Shown: positions 31,584-41,612 of the stretch, one piece after another | Layout: every line of letters starts with the position of its first letter | How positions within the stretch are numbered: the first letter of the stretch is position 1 | DNA from: Deinococcus radiopugnans ATCC 19172 | Lineage (GTDB): Bacteria > Deinococcota > Deinococci > Deinococcales > Deinococcaceae | Direction: 5' to 3' | DNA: 64,000 nucleotides | Assembly (NCBI RefSeq): GCF_006335125.1 | Contig: NZ_VDMO01000013.1 | Location: 1-64,000, forward strand | Notes under the pieces: model-generated | The model's database searches: none | What the model was told of the DNA's origin: nothing | What the model saw: only the letters and a program-made list of their open reading frames with translations | Translations under genes and position numbers: made by a program

Positions 31584-33041
31584 CTAGTTCAGCATCCGGC
31601 CGTCCTGCTGGCCCAGCAACGTCTGCGCCCGCGTCAACAGGTCTTGCAGGGTGCCGTGCCAGTCGTCGCTTTCGTGGGTGTGGGCCAGGGCCTGCTGGGC
31701 GTGGGCGACGGCGGCGGCGGGGTTGGGAAAGCCCTGCTGCGCCATCACGTCGGCGGCCATCTGGTGCCCGATGATCCAGTCGCGGCTGTCGGGGGCAGCC
31801 TCGCGCACCACCCGCTCGTAGTGCTCCAGCGCCTCGTCCAGCTGGAAGTAGTCCAGGGCCACGCTGCCCAGCACCAGACTGGCGGGGATCACCGCGCCCT
31901 GCGCCAGCGCCTGTTCGGCGGCCAGCTGCGCCTCGGGCATGCGGCCCAGGCGGTAGTCGCACTCGGCGATGTCGGCCAGCACCTCGGGCTGATACGGATA
32001 GTTGGGTTCGTTCAGGGCGATTTCCAGCCGGTCACGGGCCTCCACCGGGCGGTCCATGTCCAGCAGGGCCACGCCCAGCTCGTGGTTGGCGTAGGGACGG
32101 TCTCCTTCCTCGGCCAGTTGCAGCGCGGCCTCGAAGGCGGCGATGGCCTTTTCCTGCTGGCCCAGGTGGCTCAGAATCTGCCCGCGCAGCAGCGCCACCA
32201 CGTAGCCCGGCGTGCCGTGCAGGCGCTCTAGCCGGTCGGCCTCACCGATCATCTCGAAGGCAGCTTCCGGCAGGTCCATCTGCAGCAGCGCCTGTGCCCG
32301 CAGGTAGTGCCAGGTGGCCAGGTTCAGGCCCTCATCCTCGGCTTGTGCGGGGTTGGCCCGCGCCGCCTGTTTGTTGCCGTACAGCAGCCGCGCGCTGTCC
32401 AGCACGGTCTTGGCCACCTCCGGCTGACCGTCCTGGATCAGCAGGGCGGCCTGCTCCTGCAGCATTACCGCGCGGTCCAGTCCGCCCGCCAGATGCGCGG
32501 CCTCGGCGTACAGGTGAATGGCGTCTTCGGTGTGGCCCAGCTGTTCCTGGCAGTCGGCCTGCCACGAGCGCAGCCGCCAGCGCAGATGCGGCGGCAGATC
32601 GCCCGTCGCCAGATGGATGTCCAGCGCGGCCTGCGGCTGCTCGGCCAGGGCCAGGGCGCACAGCGCGTGAAAGCGGGCCACTGGATCGGCGGCCTCGCGC
32701 GCGGCCTCTGTCGGCGGGGCCGCTTCCGGGCCGCGTGTGCGGGCCTCCAGCTCAGCGTTCAGGGCCAGGTACAGCGGATCATGCGTCGCCGCCGGATTCA
32801 GCGTGCGTGCCTCGGACAGCGCCGTGCCGAGCTGTTCGGTGGCCGCGTCGCCGTACAGCGCGTGCAGGCTGCCCAGGTACAGGCACAGGCGCGCCGCCGT
32901 GGGCTGCGCCGGTTGGCGCGGGCGCGCTTTCGCTGGCATGGCCTCCTCCAGCGCCGAATCCAGCACGCCAAACGCCGTCTCAAAGTCGCCCCCAGCCAGG
33001 GCCGTGCAAGCCTGTTGCCAGGTGGTGTCCGCGTCAATCAT
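31584..33041 (-). CDS. Tetratricopeptide-repeat protein
   Basis: A 485-aa, soluble, all-helical protein with no signal peptide. TPR units are clearest in the C-terminal half: [32 protein letters not shown], then [57 protein letters not shown] and [24 protein letters not shown]. Such proteins are scaffolds for protein-protein contacts and the partner is unknown. ATG 33041 follows a TATCCT box by eight bases and an AGGGA, so leaderless or short-leader initiation is possible. It is convergent with glnS. Confidence 0.85.
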   Translation of the reverse strand: MIDADTTWQQACTALAGGDFETAFGVLDSALEEAMPAKARPRQPAQPTAARLCLYLGSLHALYGDAATEQLGTALSEARTLNPAATHDPLYLALNAELEARTRGPEAAPPTEAAREAADPVARFHALCALALAEQPQAALDIHLATGDLPPHLRWRLRSWQADCQEQLGHTEDAIHLYAEAAHLAGGLDRAVMLQEQAALLIQDGQPEVAKTVLDSARLLYGNKQAARANPAQAEDEGLNLATWHYLRAQALLQMDLPEAAFEMIGEADRLERLHGTPGYVVALLRGQILSHLGQQEKAIAAFEAALQLAEEGDRPYANHELGVALLDMDRPVEARDRLEIALNEPNYPYQPEVLADIAECDYRLGRMPEAQLAAEQALAQGAVIPASLVLGSVALDYFQLDEALEHYERVVREAAPDSRDWIIGHQMAADVMAQQGFPNPAAAVAHAQQALAHTHESDDWHGTLQDLLTRAQTLLGQQDGRMLN

Positions 33042-33109
33042 TCCCTGCCAGGATAGTCCATCCTTTAGGGGGTTGACCGTCAGTGGGGGGAGGCGCTCTT
33101 CTGCGGTCC

Positions 33110-33583
33110 ATGACCCAGCCTCCGCCGTCCTCCCGCCCGCCCCCGTGGTTCAGCGCGCTGCTGCTGCCCGGCGTCGCGGCGTTGCTGCTTGTGGCCGCTG
33201 GCGCGTGGTTGTTCTGGACCCAGCTGCGCTCACCGCCCAGCGTGACCTACGCGCAATTTCAGACGCTGCTGGACGGCGGACAGGTCAGCCGCGTGGTGGT
33301 GAGGGAGATTACAGCCACCGTCGACCTGCGTGAACCGGCCCGTCCTGCCACCGTGCGTGTGCGTCTGCCCAGCAGCCTCGCCGTGCCGGACAGCAGTCTG
33401 ATCACCGAACTGGAAACCCAGAACGTCGATTACCGCTTCGAGGCTCCCAGCCAGTGGCTCGGCATTCTGCTGAATGTCCTGCCCGTCATCCTGCTGATTG
33501 GCGTTCCAGTCTTTTTCCTGACCATTCTGCTGCTGTGGCTTCTGCGTCGCCGCAGCCCCCCAGGAAACCTTTCGGAACGCTAA
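33110..33583 (+). CDS. Stand-alone FtsH N-terminal (periplasmic) domain with two membrane helices
   Basis: A 157-aa protein that is the front part of FtsH without ATPase or protease: TM1 at about residues 13-34; the FtsH-type extracytoplasmic domain ([21 protein letters not shown], then [19 protein letters not shown]); and TM2 at about 123-145, followed by RRRSPPG and a stop. Its last conserved block (33365-33502) matches ftsH 33961-34098 at 127 of 138 bases and 44 of 46 residues. The first half of the domain is much more diverged. ATG 33110 begins the protein; no strong Shine-Dalgarno. It lies 122 bases before ftsH. FtsH hexamers assemble partly through this domain, so the product could join or modulate FtsH; that is inference. 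Confidence 0.75.
   Translation: MTQPPPSSRPPPWFSALLLPGVAALLLVAAGAWLFWTQLRSPPSVTYAQFQTLLDGGQVSRVVVREITATVDLREPARPATVRVRLPSSLAVPDSSLITELETQNVDYRFEAPSQWLGILLNVLPVILLIGVPVFFLTILLLWLLRRRSPPGNLSER
33365..33502 (+). repeat. Copy 1 of a 138-bp block duplicated from or into ftsH
   Basis: Aligned codon by codon with 33961-34098 there are 11 mismatches in 138 bases. Nine fall at silent positions and two change an amino acid (Val/Phe, Val/Ile). Similarity drops sharply on both sides. Confidence 0.85.
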
Positions 33584-33629
33584 AGACTGCCCCGGAATCA
33601 CAGTTGTAATGCGGGACAATTTCATACAC

Positions 33630-33650
33630 CTTGAGTCTGGTACACTCAAG
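33630..33650 (+). promoter_or_regulatory. HAIR operator (HspR-binding inverted repeat) of ftsH
   Basis: CTTGAGT (33630-33636), a 7-nt spacer and ACTCAAG (33644-33650) is an exact match to the HAIR consensus CTTGAGT-N7-ACTCAAG. HAIR is bound by the heat-shock repressor HspR in actinobacteria and Deinococcus. The repeat overlaps an extended -10 element, so bound repressor would block RNA polymerase and heat would relieve it. Confidence 0.88.
33638..33646 (+). promoter_or_regulatory. Extended -10 promoter of ftsH inside the HAIR
   Basis: TGG-TACACT: TG at 33638-33639, one base, then the -10 hexamer TACACT (33641-33646). Transcription should begin near 33653, about 50 bases before the TTG start codon. 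No clear -35 is seen. Confidence 0.55.
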
Positions 33651-33705
33651 TCTAGAAGGGGCGAAGTGCGCCCCAATTCCCCCCTTTCCCCCTGGAGGAA
33701 CGTTC

Positions 33706-35574
<1,869 letters not shown>

Positions 35575-35591
35575 GCCTTCCTTCCAGAACA

Positions 35592-35619
35592 AAGCCCCCG
35601 CGTCTCGGCGGGGGCTTTT
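35592..35619 (+). terminator. Rho-independent terminator of ftsH
   Basis: AAGCCCCCGC pairs with GCGGGGGCTT around a short loop, followed by TTTT. Confidence 0.85.
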
Positions 35620-35641
35620 CGTGTTGGCCTGTGGCTGTGGT

Positions 35642-36157
35642 TTACGCCTTCAGGTTCGGCAGGTAGAACAGCAGGTCCAGCGACGGCGGCTTGATGCCCT
35701 GCGTCCGCAACAGCGCGGCGATCTGCGCGGTGTGCCTGACCTCGTGCAACATGACATGCCACAGCAGACCGTCCAGCTTGAAGTGTTCTTCCGGCGTGTC
35801 CTCCACCACGCGCTGCAACTCAGCGTCGGTCAGGGTGGACAGGTAGGTCAGGGTGCTCTGCTCCACCGCCCGCCAGTAGTCCAGCAGCTCTGAAAGCGGG
35901 AATCCGGCATATACAGGCCCGCTTCCGGCTGCTTTCAGGGCGGGAAATCCTTCCTCGACGGGCTTATCTTGCAGGATGGTGTAATGCAGCCAGCCGTCTT
36001 CCACGCCTGCGGTGTGGGCGATCAGATCCTTGATGCTCTGCATTCGGTCCCCGTCCAGCATGGGGCGGGACAGCACCTCATCCGGCACGCTTTCCAGCGT
36101 GGCCCACAGGTCGCGTCGGGCGCGGACGAGGTAGTCGTACAGTTCGGGAATCTTCAT
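35642..36157 (-). CDS. DinB-family protein (paralogue 1)
   Basis: A 171-aa four-helix-bundle protein of the DinB/YfiT-like superfamily, whose members bind a metal with three His and often act as thiol-dependent transferases or hydrolases. Candidate ligands are His in KDLIAHTAGVEDGWL (near 48) and the pair in LLWHVMLHEVRHTAQIAALLR (near 137-145), the family signature. ATG 36157 was chosen over ATG 36160 because GGAGAG sits five bases before it. The stop of paralogue 2 overlaps the ATGATG start region, so they are coupled. It is the last gene of a seven-gene leftward run. Confidence 0.85.
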   Translation of the reverse strand: MKIPELYDYLVRARRDLWATLESVPDEVLSRPMLDGDRMQSIKDLIAHTAGVEDGWLHYTILQDKPVEEGFPALKAAGSGPVYAGFPLSELLDYWRAVEQSTLTYLSTLTDAELQRVVEDTPEEHFKLDGLLWHVMLHEVRHTAQIAALLRTQGIKPPSLDLLFYLPNLKA

Positions 36158-36678
36158 CATTCTCTCCAGATCGCCCAGTGCTCGTCCAGCGCGTCCATCT
36201 CTTCGGGCGTGCGCCCGCCTCGACGCAGCAGCGCCATGATCTGGCCCCGGTGGTGGCTGTCGTGAACGATGGTGTGTTGCAGGAAGTGTGCGGGGTTGGC
36301 CGCGTAGGCCCCCTCTTTCCAGGGATCGTCGAAGGCGCGGCCCTCGGCCAGCGCGGCCTGGACAGCTTGCAGGGCGGCCTCGTCTCCGGCGGTGAAGGCG
36401 GCGCCCAGCTCGTTCGGCGGGCTGTCCTGCCAGCGCCACAGGGGGTCACCGTCCGCGTCCTGGCGGGTGGGGTCAAGCAGCGGCCCCGTATGGGCGCGCG
36501 ACAGATTCCACAGCCAGCCGACGCGAAAGCCCGCCATGTGCCGCAGAATCTGCGCGACGGTCTGCCCACCCTGACCGTCCGAGAGATCGTATTCCTCCGG
36601 TTTCAGGGCGTCCAGCAGAGCGGTGTTCACGCGGGCGTTGCGGCGGAAGGAGTCGTGAAGCAGGGTCAGATCGGACAT
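36157..36678 (-). CDS. DinB-family protein (paralogue 2)
   Basis: A 173-aa protein closely related to paralogue 3 (both begin MSD-x-TLL...FRRNARVN and share DGQGG-x-TVAQ-x-L-x-HM). The metal-binding His positions of the DinB fold are in ILRHMAGF (near 47) and in HDSHHRGQIMALLRRGG (near 143-147). It ends in EHWAIWRE, like DQWDLWRK-type ends of its paralogue, which points to recent tandem duplication. An AGGAG Shine-Dalgarno precedes ATG 36678. The enzymatic role of these small DinB proteins is not established. Confidence 0.88.
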   Translation of the reverse strand: MSDLTLLHDSFRRNARVNTALLDALKPEEYDLSDGQGGQTVAQILRHMAGFRVGWLWNLSRAHTGPLLDPTRQDADGDPLWRWQDSPPNELGAAFTAGDEAALQAVQAALAEGRAFDDPWKEGAYAANPAHFLQHTIVHDSHHRGQIMALLRRGGRTPEEMDALDEHWAIWRE

Positions 36679-36721
36679 GGAGTCTCCTGTGCGTCGCTGT
36701 GGTGGGGTTGGCGGGGGTGGG

Positions 36722-37231
36722 TCACTTGCGCCAGAGATCCCACTGCTGCTCCAGCCTGTCCAGCCGCTCCGGTGAGGCGCCGCTCTGGCGGAGCAGGGCG
36801 ACGATCTGGCCCCGGTGGTTGGCGTCGTGGACGATCATATACAGCAGGAAGTGAGCCGGGTGGGACGCGAAGGTGTCCACGCCCCTTGGATCGGCGAACG
36901 GTTCTCCGCTGTCCAGATGGGCCTGCACGGCCTGGAGAGCGGCCTCGTCACCGGCGCTCAGCATGGCCCCGAGGGTGGCCCGGTCAGCCGTGTGCCAGCC
37001 CCAGATGGATTCCCCGCCCGTGAGGGCGAGGGCGGAGGCCGCGAAGGCCGGTGACATCTCCTGCAACCAGCCGCCGCGCGACGCGCCCATGTGACTGAGC
37101 AGCTGCGCGACGGTCATGCCGCCCTGGCCGTCGGAGCGGGCCAGATCGGCGTCGGTCAGTTCGTCCAGCAGGAAAGCATTCACGCGGGCATTGCGGCGGA
37201 ACGCTTCAAACAGCAGGGTGGGATCGCTCAT
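36722..37231 (-). CDS. DinB-family protein (paralogue 3)
   Basis: A 169-aa tandem paralogue of the gene at 36157. It has the same N-terminal motif, the His of LLSHMGAS (near 47), and HDANHRGQIVALLRQSG (near 139-143) as putative metal ligands. It is separated from paralogue 2 by 43 bases. The start ATG 37231 is preceded by GGAGGAGAATCC-type purine-rich sequence. Function beyond the fold is unknown. Confidence 0.88.
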   Translation of the reverse strand: MSDPTLLFEAFRRNARVNAFLLDELTDADLARSDGQGGMTVAQLLSHMGASRGGWLQEMSPAFAASALALTGGESIWGWHTADRATLGAMLSAGDEAALQAVQAHLDSGEPFADPRGVDTFASHPAHFLLYMIVHDANHRGQIVALLRQSGASPERLDRLEQQWDLWRK

Positions 37232-37262
37232 GGATTCTCCTCCGGGCAGACCATCAACCCAC

Positions 37263-37553
37263 TCAACCCACTTCCAGCTGCACCGTCACCTCATCGCCTT
37301 CCTCGATCTGCTCGGCCGTCCTGACCGCCAGCTTGACGGGCAGGAGGTACAGCCCGTCTTTGGGAAACAGCGAGGTCTTCCAGACGGTCTCGCCCACCCT
37401 GACCGTGACCGGGATCATGCCCCAGCCGTAGGTGACGAAGCGGGCGGCGGCCCGTATGTCCTGGGCCTGCTCGGCCGGCACGGTCACGAAATGGTGCGGG
37501 GCGGGGCCTTTCCAGTACCAGACCGGGCCGCTGAACTCAAGGGTGAGGGACAT
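37263..37553 (-). CDS. DUF1905 domain protein
   Basis: A 96-aa beta-rich protein. Segments FSGPVWYWKGPAPHHFVTVP, GWGMIPVTVRVGETVWKTSLFPKDGLYLLPVK and EEGDEVTVQLE follow the DUF1905 pattern (typically about 90-100 aa, often next to YdhG/DUF1801-like proteins). The function is unknown. It sits within the DinB run and is likely co-transcribed. Confidence 0.85.
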   Translation of the reverse strand: MSLTLEFSGPVWYWKGPAPHHFVTVPAEQAQDIRAAARFVTYGWGMIPVTVRVGETVWKTSLFPKDGLYLLPVKLAVRTAEQIEEGDEVTVQLEVG

Positions 37554-37571
37554 GGTGTTCCAGACCGTGTG

Positions 37572-37754
37572 TCATGGCAGGCGCAGCAGCCAGGCTTGCG
37601 TCCTGTCGTCGGGATCAGGCCGCGCCTTGAACGTGTCCAGCGCCGGAAGGTGCGGGGGATTCAGGCGCTGGACGGGGACTGGTCTGACCTCGCCCGGCGC
37701 GCGGAGTGCTTCATCGCCGGTCTGGATGGGAGGACGCAAGGACGATCTGGGCAT
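37572..37754 (-). CDS. Short Pro/Arg-rich hypothetical protein
   Basis: A 60-aa frame between the DUF3224 and DUF1905 genes. GAGAGG lies five bases before ATG 37754, the upstream stop is nine bases before the start, and the next gene begins 18 bases after the stop, so spacing fits a real operon member. The composition (many Pro, Arg, Leu; no hydrophobic core) is also what random GC-rich sequence gives. No family is recognised. Confidence 0.35.
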   Translation of the reverse strand: MPRSSLRPPIQTGDEALRAPGEVRPVPVQRLNPPHLPALDTFKARPDPDDRTQAWLLRLP

Positions 37755-37763
37755 GTCCACCTC

Positions 37764-38153
37764 TCAGGTTTCGGGCAGCGTGTAGTCGAGGGTGTAGTGG
37801 TGTACGCCCTCCACGACGTTCAGCGTGAGCTCACCGCTCAGGCCAGCCAGCCCACCGCTCCCCGAATCGGGCACCACCCGGTAGGTCAGGCGCTGGCGCC
37901 CACGTTCGCTGACGCCCGTGTGAAAGAAGGCGAAACTTCCCTGGCGGCCGTTCAGCACGGCCTGCACGGTCTCGATGGCGACGTACACCGCCGAGCCGGC
38001 CACCGGCGTCATGCAGGTCAGCATTTCCACCACGCTGTGCCCGTCCAGCTCACCGCTCCACCGTTTGTCCAGCACCATCCGCCCGATGTCGGGAACGGTC
38101 TGGGCGGGGGCGTCAGCGCGCGGCTGGACGGTGAAGGTGCCGCTAGCGTTCAT
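37764..38153 (-). CDS. DUF3224 domain protein
   Basis: A 129-aa beta-barrel-like protein. The order ASGTFTVQ, RMVLDKRWSGELDGHSVVEMLTC, then YVAIETVQAVLNGRQGSFAFFHTG and LSGELTLNVVEGVHHYTLDYTLP is the DUF3224 signature. These small proteins are often found beside DinB and WYL-regulator genes, as here. The function is unknown. It starts 11 bases inside the preceding DinB gene and is therefore coupled to it. Confidence 0.88.
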   Translation of the reverse strand: MNASGTFTVQPRADAPAQTVPDIGRMVLDKRWSGELDGHSVVEMLTCMTPVAGSAVYVAIETVQAVLNGRQGSFAFFHTGVSERGRQRLTYRVVPDSGSGGLAGLSGELTLNVVEGVHHYTLDYTLPET

Positions 38154-38631
38154 AGAAGGCGGGCGGCTCGGTGCCCAGTGCCCGCAGGAACACGTAGCCC
38201 TGGCCCCGGTGATGAATCTCGTTGTCGATGGTATAGATCGCCGCGTCCCAGCCGCTCATCTCGCCCCACGGCAGCGGGTGCACCTGCGAGAAGAAGTTGA
38301 GGTCTACGGTGGGCAGCTCGGCCTGAATGCGGGCCGTCAGTTCGTCCCAGACGCGCAGCAGTTCAACCCGGTCAGCGGAAGTGCCGTCGCGCCACTGGGG
38401 CATCGTCCACTCGCCCGTCCGCATGCCGTTCAGCGTGAGTTCGCTCACCTGATGGATTTCCCACGCCAGCACGCCGAAGGGACGCATGCCGCCTATGCTG
38501 AAGCTGAACAGCTGGTCTTCGGGAAACGCCTCGATCACGCGGCGGGACAGGCGGCGGTGGCCCTGCCAGTGGCCCAGAAACTGGGCGGGGGAGAGGATGG
38601 ACGGGGAATCTACCGTGGGCGTATTTGTCAT
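38143..38631 (-). CDS. DinB-family protein (paralogue 4, first gene of the run)
   Basis: A 162-aa DinB-superfamily protein, more distant from the other three (SPAQFLGHWQGHRRLSRRVIEAF; VLAWEIHQVSELTLNGMRTGEW; YTIDNEIHHRGQGYVFLRALG). The His of EIHQV and the pair in EIHHRGQ are the expected metal ligands. GGAGG lies five bases upstream of ATG 38631. It is divergent from the WYL regulator with 71 bases between starts, so its promoter overlaps or abuts that gene's palindromic control region. Confidence 0.88.
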   Translation of the reverse strand: MTNTPTVDSPSILSPAQFLGHWQGHRRLSRRVIEAFPEDQLFSFSIGGMRPFGVLAWEIHQVSELTLNGMRTGEWTMPQWRDGTSADRVELLRVWDELTARIQAELPTVDLNFFSQVHPLPWGEMSGWDAAIYTIDNEIHHRGQGYVFLRALGTEPPAFYER

Positions 38632-38693
38632 CTTGACCTCCGCCCACAGCGTAACTCCGATTCCCGTCAGCCTGTGTCTTCTTTGTGTGGCAG

Positions 38694-38709
38694 CATACAG
38701 GAATGTATG
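38694..38709 (+). promoter_or_regulatory. Palindrome over the WYL-regulator start codon
   Basis: CATACA (38694-38699), GGAA, TGTATG (38704-38709): perfect 6-bp arms with a 4-bp spacer, spanning ATG 38703-38705 and lying in the divergent gap. It is a likely binding site for the regulator itself; function inferred. Confidence 0.55.
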
Positions 38710-39713
38710 ACCCCTCCATGCGGGTGCTGACCGTGCTGGAACTGCTGCAGGCCCGCGAAAGCGTGACCGGCGCGGAGCTGGCCCGCGTGCTGGAGGTCAG
38801 CCCGCGCACGGTGCAGCGCTACATTGCCCGGCTGCAAGACCTGGGCATTCCGGTGGAGGGGCGGCGCGGCGTGGGCGGGGCGTACCGCCTGAAACCCGGC
38901 TTCCGGCTGCCCCCGCTGATGTTTACGGGCGAGGAGGCGTTGAGTCTGGCGCTGGGCCTGCGGGCGCTGCATCTGCTGGGGCTGGGGGCGCTGGCCCCGG
39001 CGGCCCACGCGGCGGGCGCCAAGCTGGCCCGCACCCTGCCTCACGCCATCCGCGAGACGGTGGAGGCCCTGGAGGACGCGGTGCAACTGGACGCCTCGCC
39101 GTGGGTGGTGTCCACCGACGCGGCGCTGCTGTCCGGGCTGCTGGGGGCCGTTCACGGGGCGCGGACGGTGGAGTTCGCGTACGCCTCGCCGCACTCCTCC
39201 CGCCAGACCCGCCGGGTGGACGTGTACCGCGCGCTGCATCTGGACGGGCGCTGGTACGCGGTGGGCCGTTGCCACCTGCGGGACGCCCTGCGCTCGTTCC
39301 GCGTAGACCGCATGGCCGATCTGCGCGTGCTGGACGTGACGTTTACCGCGCCGCCCGGTTTCGACGCGCTGGCCTACCTGCGCTCCACCCTGCCGTTGCC
39401 CGCGCCCGCCGCGCAGATCAGCGTGTGGCTCGACGCCCCACCCGAGGAATTGCGGGGCCGCGTCTCGGTGTGGTTCACCCACCTCGGCGCGGAGGCCGGG
39501 GGCACCCGCCTGCGGGCCGAACGCAACGATCTGGGGGGATTCGCCGCCTTTCTGCTGGGCCTGGACTGCGACTTCCGGGTGGATGGCCCGCCCGAACTGC
39601 GGGCCGTGTTCGCACGGCTGGGGGCGCGCTGCGCGGTGCTGGGCAGTGGCTCGCCTGCCAGCCCTGGAGCCGCAGGGCACGCGAACGGCAAAGCGGCGTC
39701 TCACAGCCGCTAG
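38703..39713 (+). CDS. HTH-WYL transcriptional regulator (YafY type)
   Basis: A 336-aa DNA-binding protein. An N-terminal HTH_11 domain occupies about residues 5-60 ([37 protein letters not shown]). The WYL ligand-sensing domain spans about 130-225 ([49 protein letters not shown]) and a C-terminal extension domain follows. ATG 38703 was preferred to 38685 because the HTH follows at normal distance and the start lies in a palindrome. Its divergent neighbours are DinB, DUF3224 and DUF1905 genes, which it probably controls. Related YafY-type regulators often sit next to such genes. Confidence 0.9.
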   Translation: MYDPSMRVLTVLELLQARESVTGAELARVLEVSPRTVQRYIARLQDLGIPVEGRRGVGGAYRLKPGFRLPPLMFTGEEALSLALGLRALHLLGLGALAPAAHAAGAKLARTLPHAIRETVEALEDAVQLDASPWVVSTDAALLSGLLGAVHGARTVEFAYASPHSSRQTRRVDVYRALHLDGRWYAVGRCHLRDALRSFRVDRMADLRVLDVTFTAPPGFDALAYLRSTLPLPAPAAQISVWLDAPPEELRGRVSVWFTHLGAEAGGTRLRAERNDLGGFAAFLLGLDCDFRVDGPPELRAVFARLGARCAVLGSGSPASPGAAGHANGKAASHSR

Positions 39714-39716
39714 ACT
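39711..39716 (+). promoter_or_regulatory. -10 box for leaderless transcription of the nucleoside phosphorylase gene
   Basis: TAGACT begins with the TAG stop codon of the preceding regulator gene and ends five bases before ATG 39722. Confidence 0.6.
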
Positions 39717-39721
39717 GGCCC

Positions 39722-41035
39722 ATGCCTTCCTCCCCTGCCTTCAACGTGCCCGACCTGATCCGCAAGAAACGCGATGGTGAGGAGCATTCGCGCGCCGAAC
39801 TGGAGGCGCTGGTGCTGGGCTACACGCGCGGCGAGGTGCCCGACTACCAGATCAGCGCGTGGCTGATGGCCGTGTACCTGAAGGGCATGACCCCCCAGGA
39901 AACCGCAGACCTGACGGCGGTGATGGCCGCCAGCGGCGATGGACTGGATCTGGAGGGCTTGCCGCGCACCGTGGACAAGCACAGTACCGGCGGCGTGGGC
40001 GACAAGACCAGCCTGATCCTGACTCCCATGCTGGCGGCGCTGGGCCTGACGGTGGCCAAGATGAGCGGGCGCGGGCTGGCGCACACCGGCGGCACCATCG
40101 ACAAGCTGGAGAGTTTTCCCGGCTGGACGTCGGAACTCTCGGAGGAGCGCTTCTTGGCCCAGGCCCGCGACATCGGCCTCGCGCTGGTGGGACAGTCCAA
40201 AGACCTGGCCCCCGCCGACGGCCAGCTGTACGCCCTGCGTGACGTGACGGCCACGGTGGACTGCCTGCCGCTGATCGCCTCCTCCATCATGAGCAAGAAG
40301 CTGGCGTCCGGGGCGCATACGGTGGTGCTGGACGTGAAGGTGGGCGCGGGTGCGTTCATGAAAACCCTCGACGATGGCCGAGGGCTGGCCCGCGCGATGG
40401 TGGACATCGGCACCCGCGCCGGGCGGCAGGTGCGCGCCGTGCTGACCGACATGGACACCCCGCTGGGTCATCTGGCGGGCAACAGCCTGGAGGTGCAGGA
40501 GGCGCTGGCCACCCTGCGCGGCGAGGGGCCAGAGGACCTGACCGAGTTGTGCGTGGCCCTGGCAGTGGAGGCCCTGGCCGCCTACGGCGAGGACGAGACC
40601 CAGGCCGAGGCCCGCGCCCACGTGACGCTGCACGACGGCTCGGCGCTGGCGAAATTCCGCGCCTTCGTGGCGGCGCAGGGCGGCGATCCGGCGCTGGTGG
40701 ACGATCCGGCGCTGCTGGACGTGGCCCCCGGACGCGCCGAGATCACGGCCCCCCGTGCCGGGTTCGTGGAGCGCATCGACGCCCTGAGCGTGGGCCGCGC
40801 CGTGCTGGCGCTGGGCGGCGGCCGCGAACGCAAGGGCGAGGCCATCGATCATGGCGTCGGCGTGGAACTGGTCAGAAAGCCGGGCGAGGCGGTGGCGGTG
40901 GGCGATGTGGTCCTGCGGCTGTATCACCGCGACGGGCGCGGTCTGGACACGGCCCAGCGCCTGCTGGCGGACGGCCTGAGCCTGGCCGATACGGCGCCAG
41001 CGCCAGAACAGCTGATTCTGGACCGGGTCTTCTAG
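39722..41035 (+). CDS. Pyrimidine-nucleoside (thymidine) phosphorylase
   Basis: Splits thymidine/uridine with phosphate into base and (deoxy)ribose-1-phosphate for salvage. The 437-aa protein starts with the helical domain ([17 protein letters not shown]), then the phosphate-binding [14 protein letters not shown] near residue 82, the family signature [17 protein letters not shown] near 108-125, the base-binding ...[27 protein letters not shown], and a C-terminal biotinyl-like domain ([28 protein letters not shown]). KLASG and the length favour pyrimidine-nucleoside phosphorylase (Pdp) over strict thymidine phosphorylase (DeoA), but specificity is not certain. It is expressed from a TAGACT leaderless promoter that overlaps the upstream stop. 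Confidence 0.93.
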   Translation: MPSSPAFNVPDLIRKKRDGEEHSRAELEALVLGYTRGEVPDYQISAWLMAVYLKGMTPQETADLTAVMAASGDGLDLEGLPRTVDKHSTGGVGDKTSLILTPMLAALGLTVAKMSGRGLAHTGGTIDKLESFPGWTSELSEERFLAQARDIGLALVGQSKDLAPADGQLYALRDVTATVDCLPLIASSIMSKKLASGAHTVVLDVKVGAGAFMKTLDDGRGLARAMVDIGTRAGRQVRAVLTDMDTPLGHLAGNSLEVQEALATLRGEGPEDLTELCVALAVEALAAYGEDETQAEARAHVTLHDGSALAKFRAFVAAQGGDPALVDDPALLDVAPGRAEITAPRAGFVERIDALSVGRAVLALGGGRERKGEAIDHGVGVELVRKPGEAVAVGDVVLRLYHRDGRGLDTAQRLLADGLSLADTAPAPEQLILDRVF

Positions 41036-41078
41036 CCGCCGGGAGCGCTGAACTCCCCCCAAGATGGGCCTTGAGTGG

Positions 41079-41477
41079 TCAGGGCAGCCGCAGCGCCCGG
41101 CAGTTCTCACCGGGGCTTTCGGGCGCGTCCGGGCTGACAACCACGCGCTCGTTCTGGCCCACGAAGCCCTGACAGCGGGCCAGTTCGCGCAGGTAGCCGG
41201 GGGTATTGGCGTTGGTCTCGGCGTCCTGCAATACCTGCACGTCGCGCTCCAGGCCCTGAATGCGACCCTGGGCCTCCTGGGTCTGGCGGGTCCAGGTGAC
41301 GCTGCGGTAGCCGGTATTGATGAGCTGGAAGCTGAGCTGCACGATGCCCAGGCCCGCCAGCAGACTCGTCAGCATCATGGTCAGGGGCAGTCGGGTCAGG
41401 CGCCGCAGGTTCACCCGGCCCCCCTCCGTCTGACGGGAGGAGGCGGGCGGGGGCGGGGGCGCGGGCGCGTCGGTCAT
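41079..41477 (-). CDS. Single-pass membrane coiled-coil protein, FtsB/DivIC-like
   Basis: A 132-aa protein with a Pro-rich cytoplasmic N-terminus, one transmembrane helix at about residues 33-53 (LTMMLTSLLAGLGIVQLSFQLI), then a short coiled coil (QTQEAQGRIQGLERDVQVLQDAE) and a region ANTPGYLRELARCQGFVGQNERVVV. This topology and the 'LRELAR...GFVG..E..V' segment resemble the septum-formation initiator family, but the sequence is diverged. ATG 41477 is preceded by a TATGCT box nine bases upstream. It could be a divisome component; that is inference from architecture. Confidence 0.65.
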   Translation of the reverse strand: MTDAPAPPPPPASSRQTEGGRVNLRRLTRLPLTMMLTSLLAGLGIVQLSFQLINTGYRSVTWTRQTQEAQGRIQGLERDVQVLQDAETNANTPGYLRELARCQGFVGQNERVVVSPDAPESPGENCRALRLP

Positions 41478-41599
41478 GCGGGTTCCAGCATAGCGCCCGG
41501 TTATATGGGCCGGGATGAGGCAGACGCCACGTCGTGGGCGTGGCGCCACGCCACACAGGCGCGCCGCGCACGGGCTGCTGGCTGCTGGCCGGGGACCGC

Positions 41600-41605
41600 T
41601 ACACT
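41600..41605 (+). promoter_or_regulatory. -10 box for leaderless transcription of the thioesterase gene
   Basis: TACACT ends seven bases before ATG 41613; no Shine-Dalgarno. Confidence 0.6.
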
Positions 41606-41612
41606 ACGGGGT

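Noticed and set aside
33083..33109. GTG 33083 as start of the FtsH-like small gene
   Set aside because: It would add nine residues (MGGGALLRS) translated from the purine-rich GGGGGG stretch; ATG 33110 gives a normal short N-terminus before TM1.
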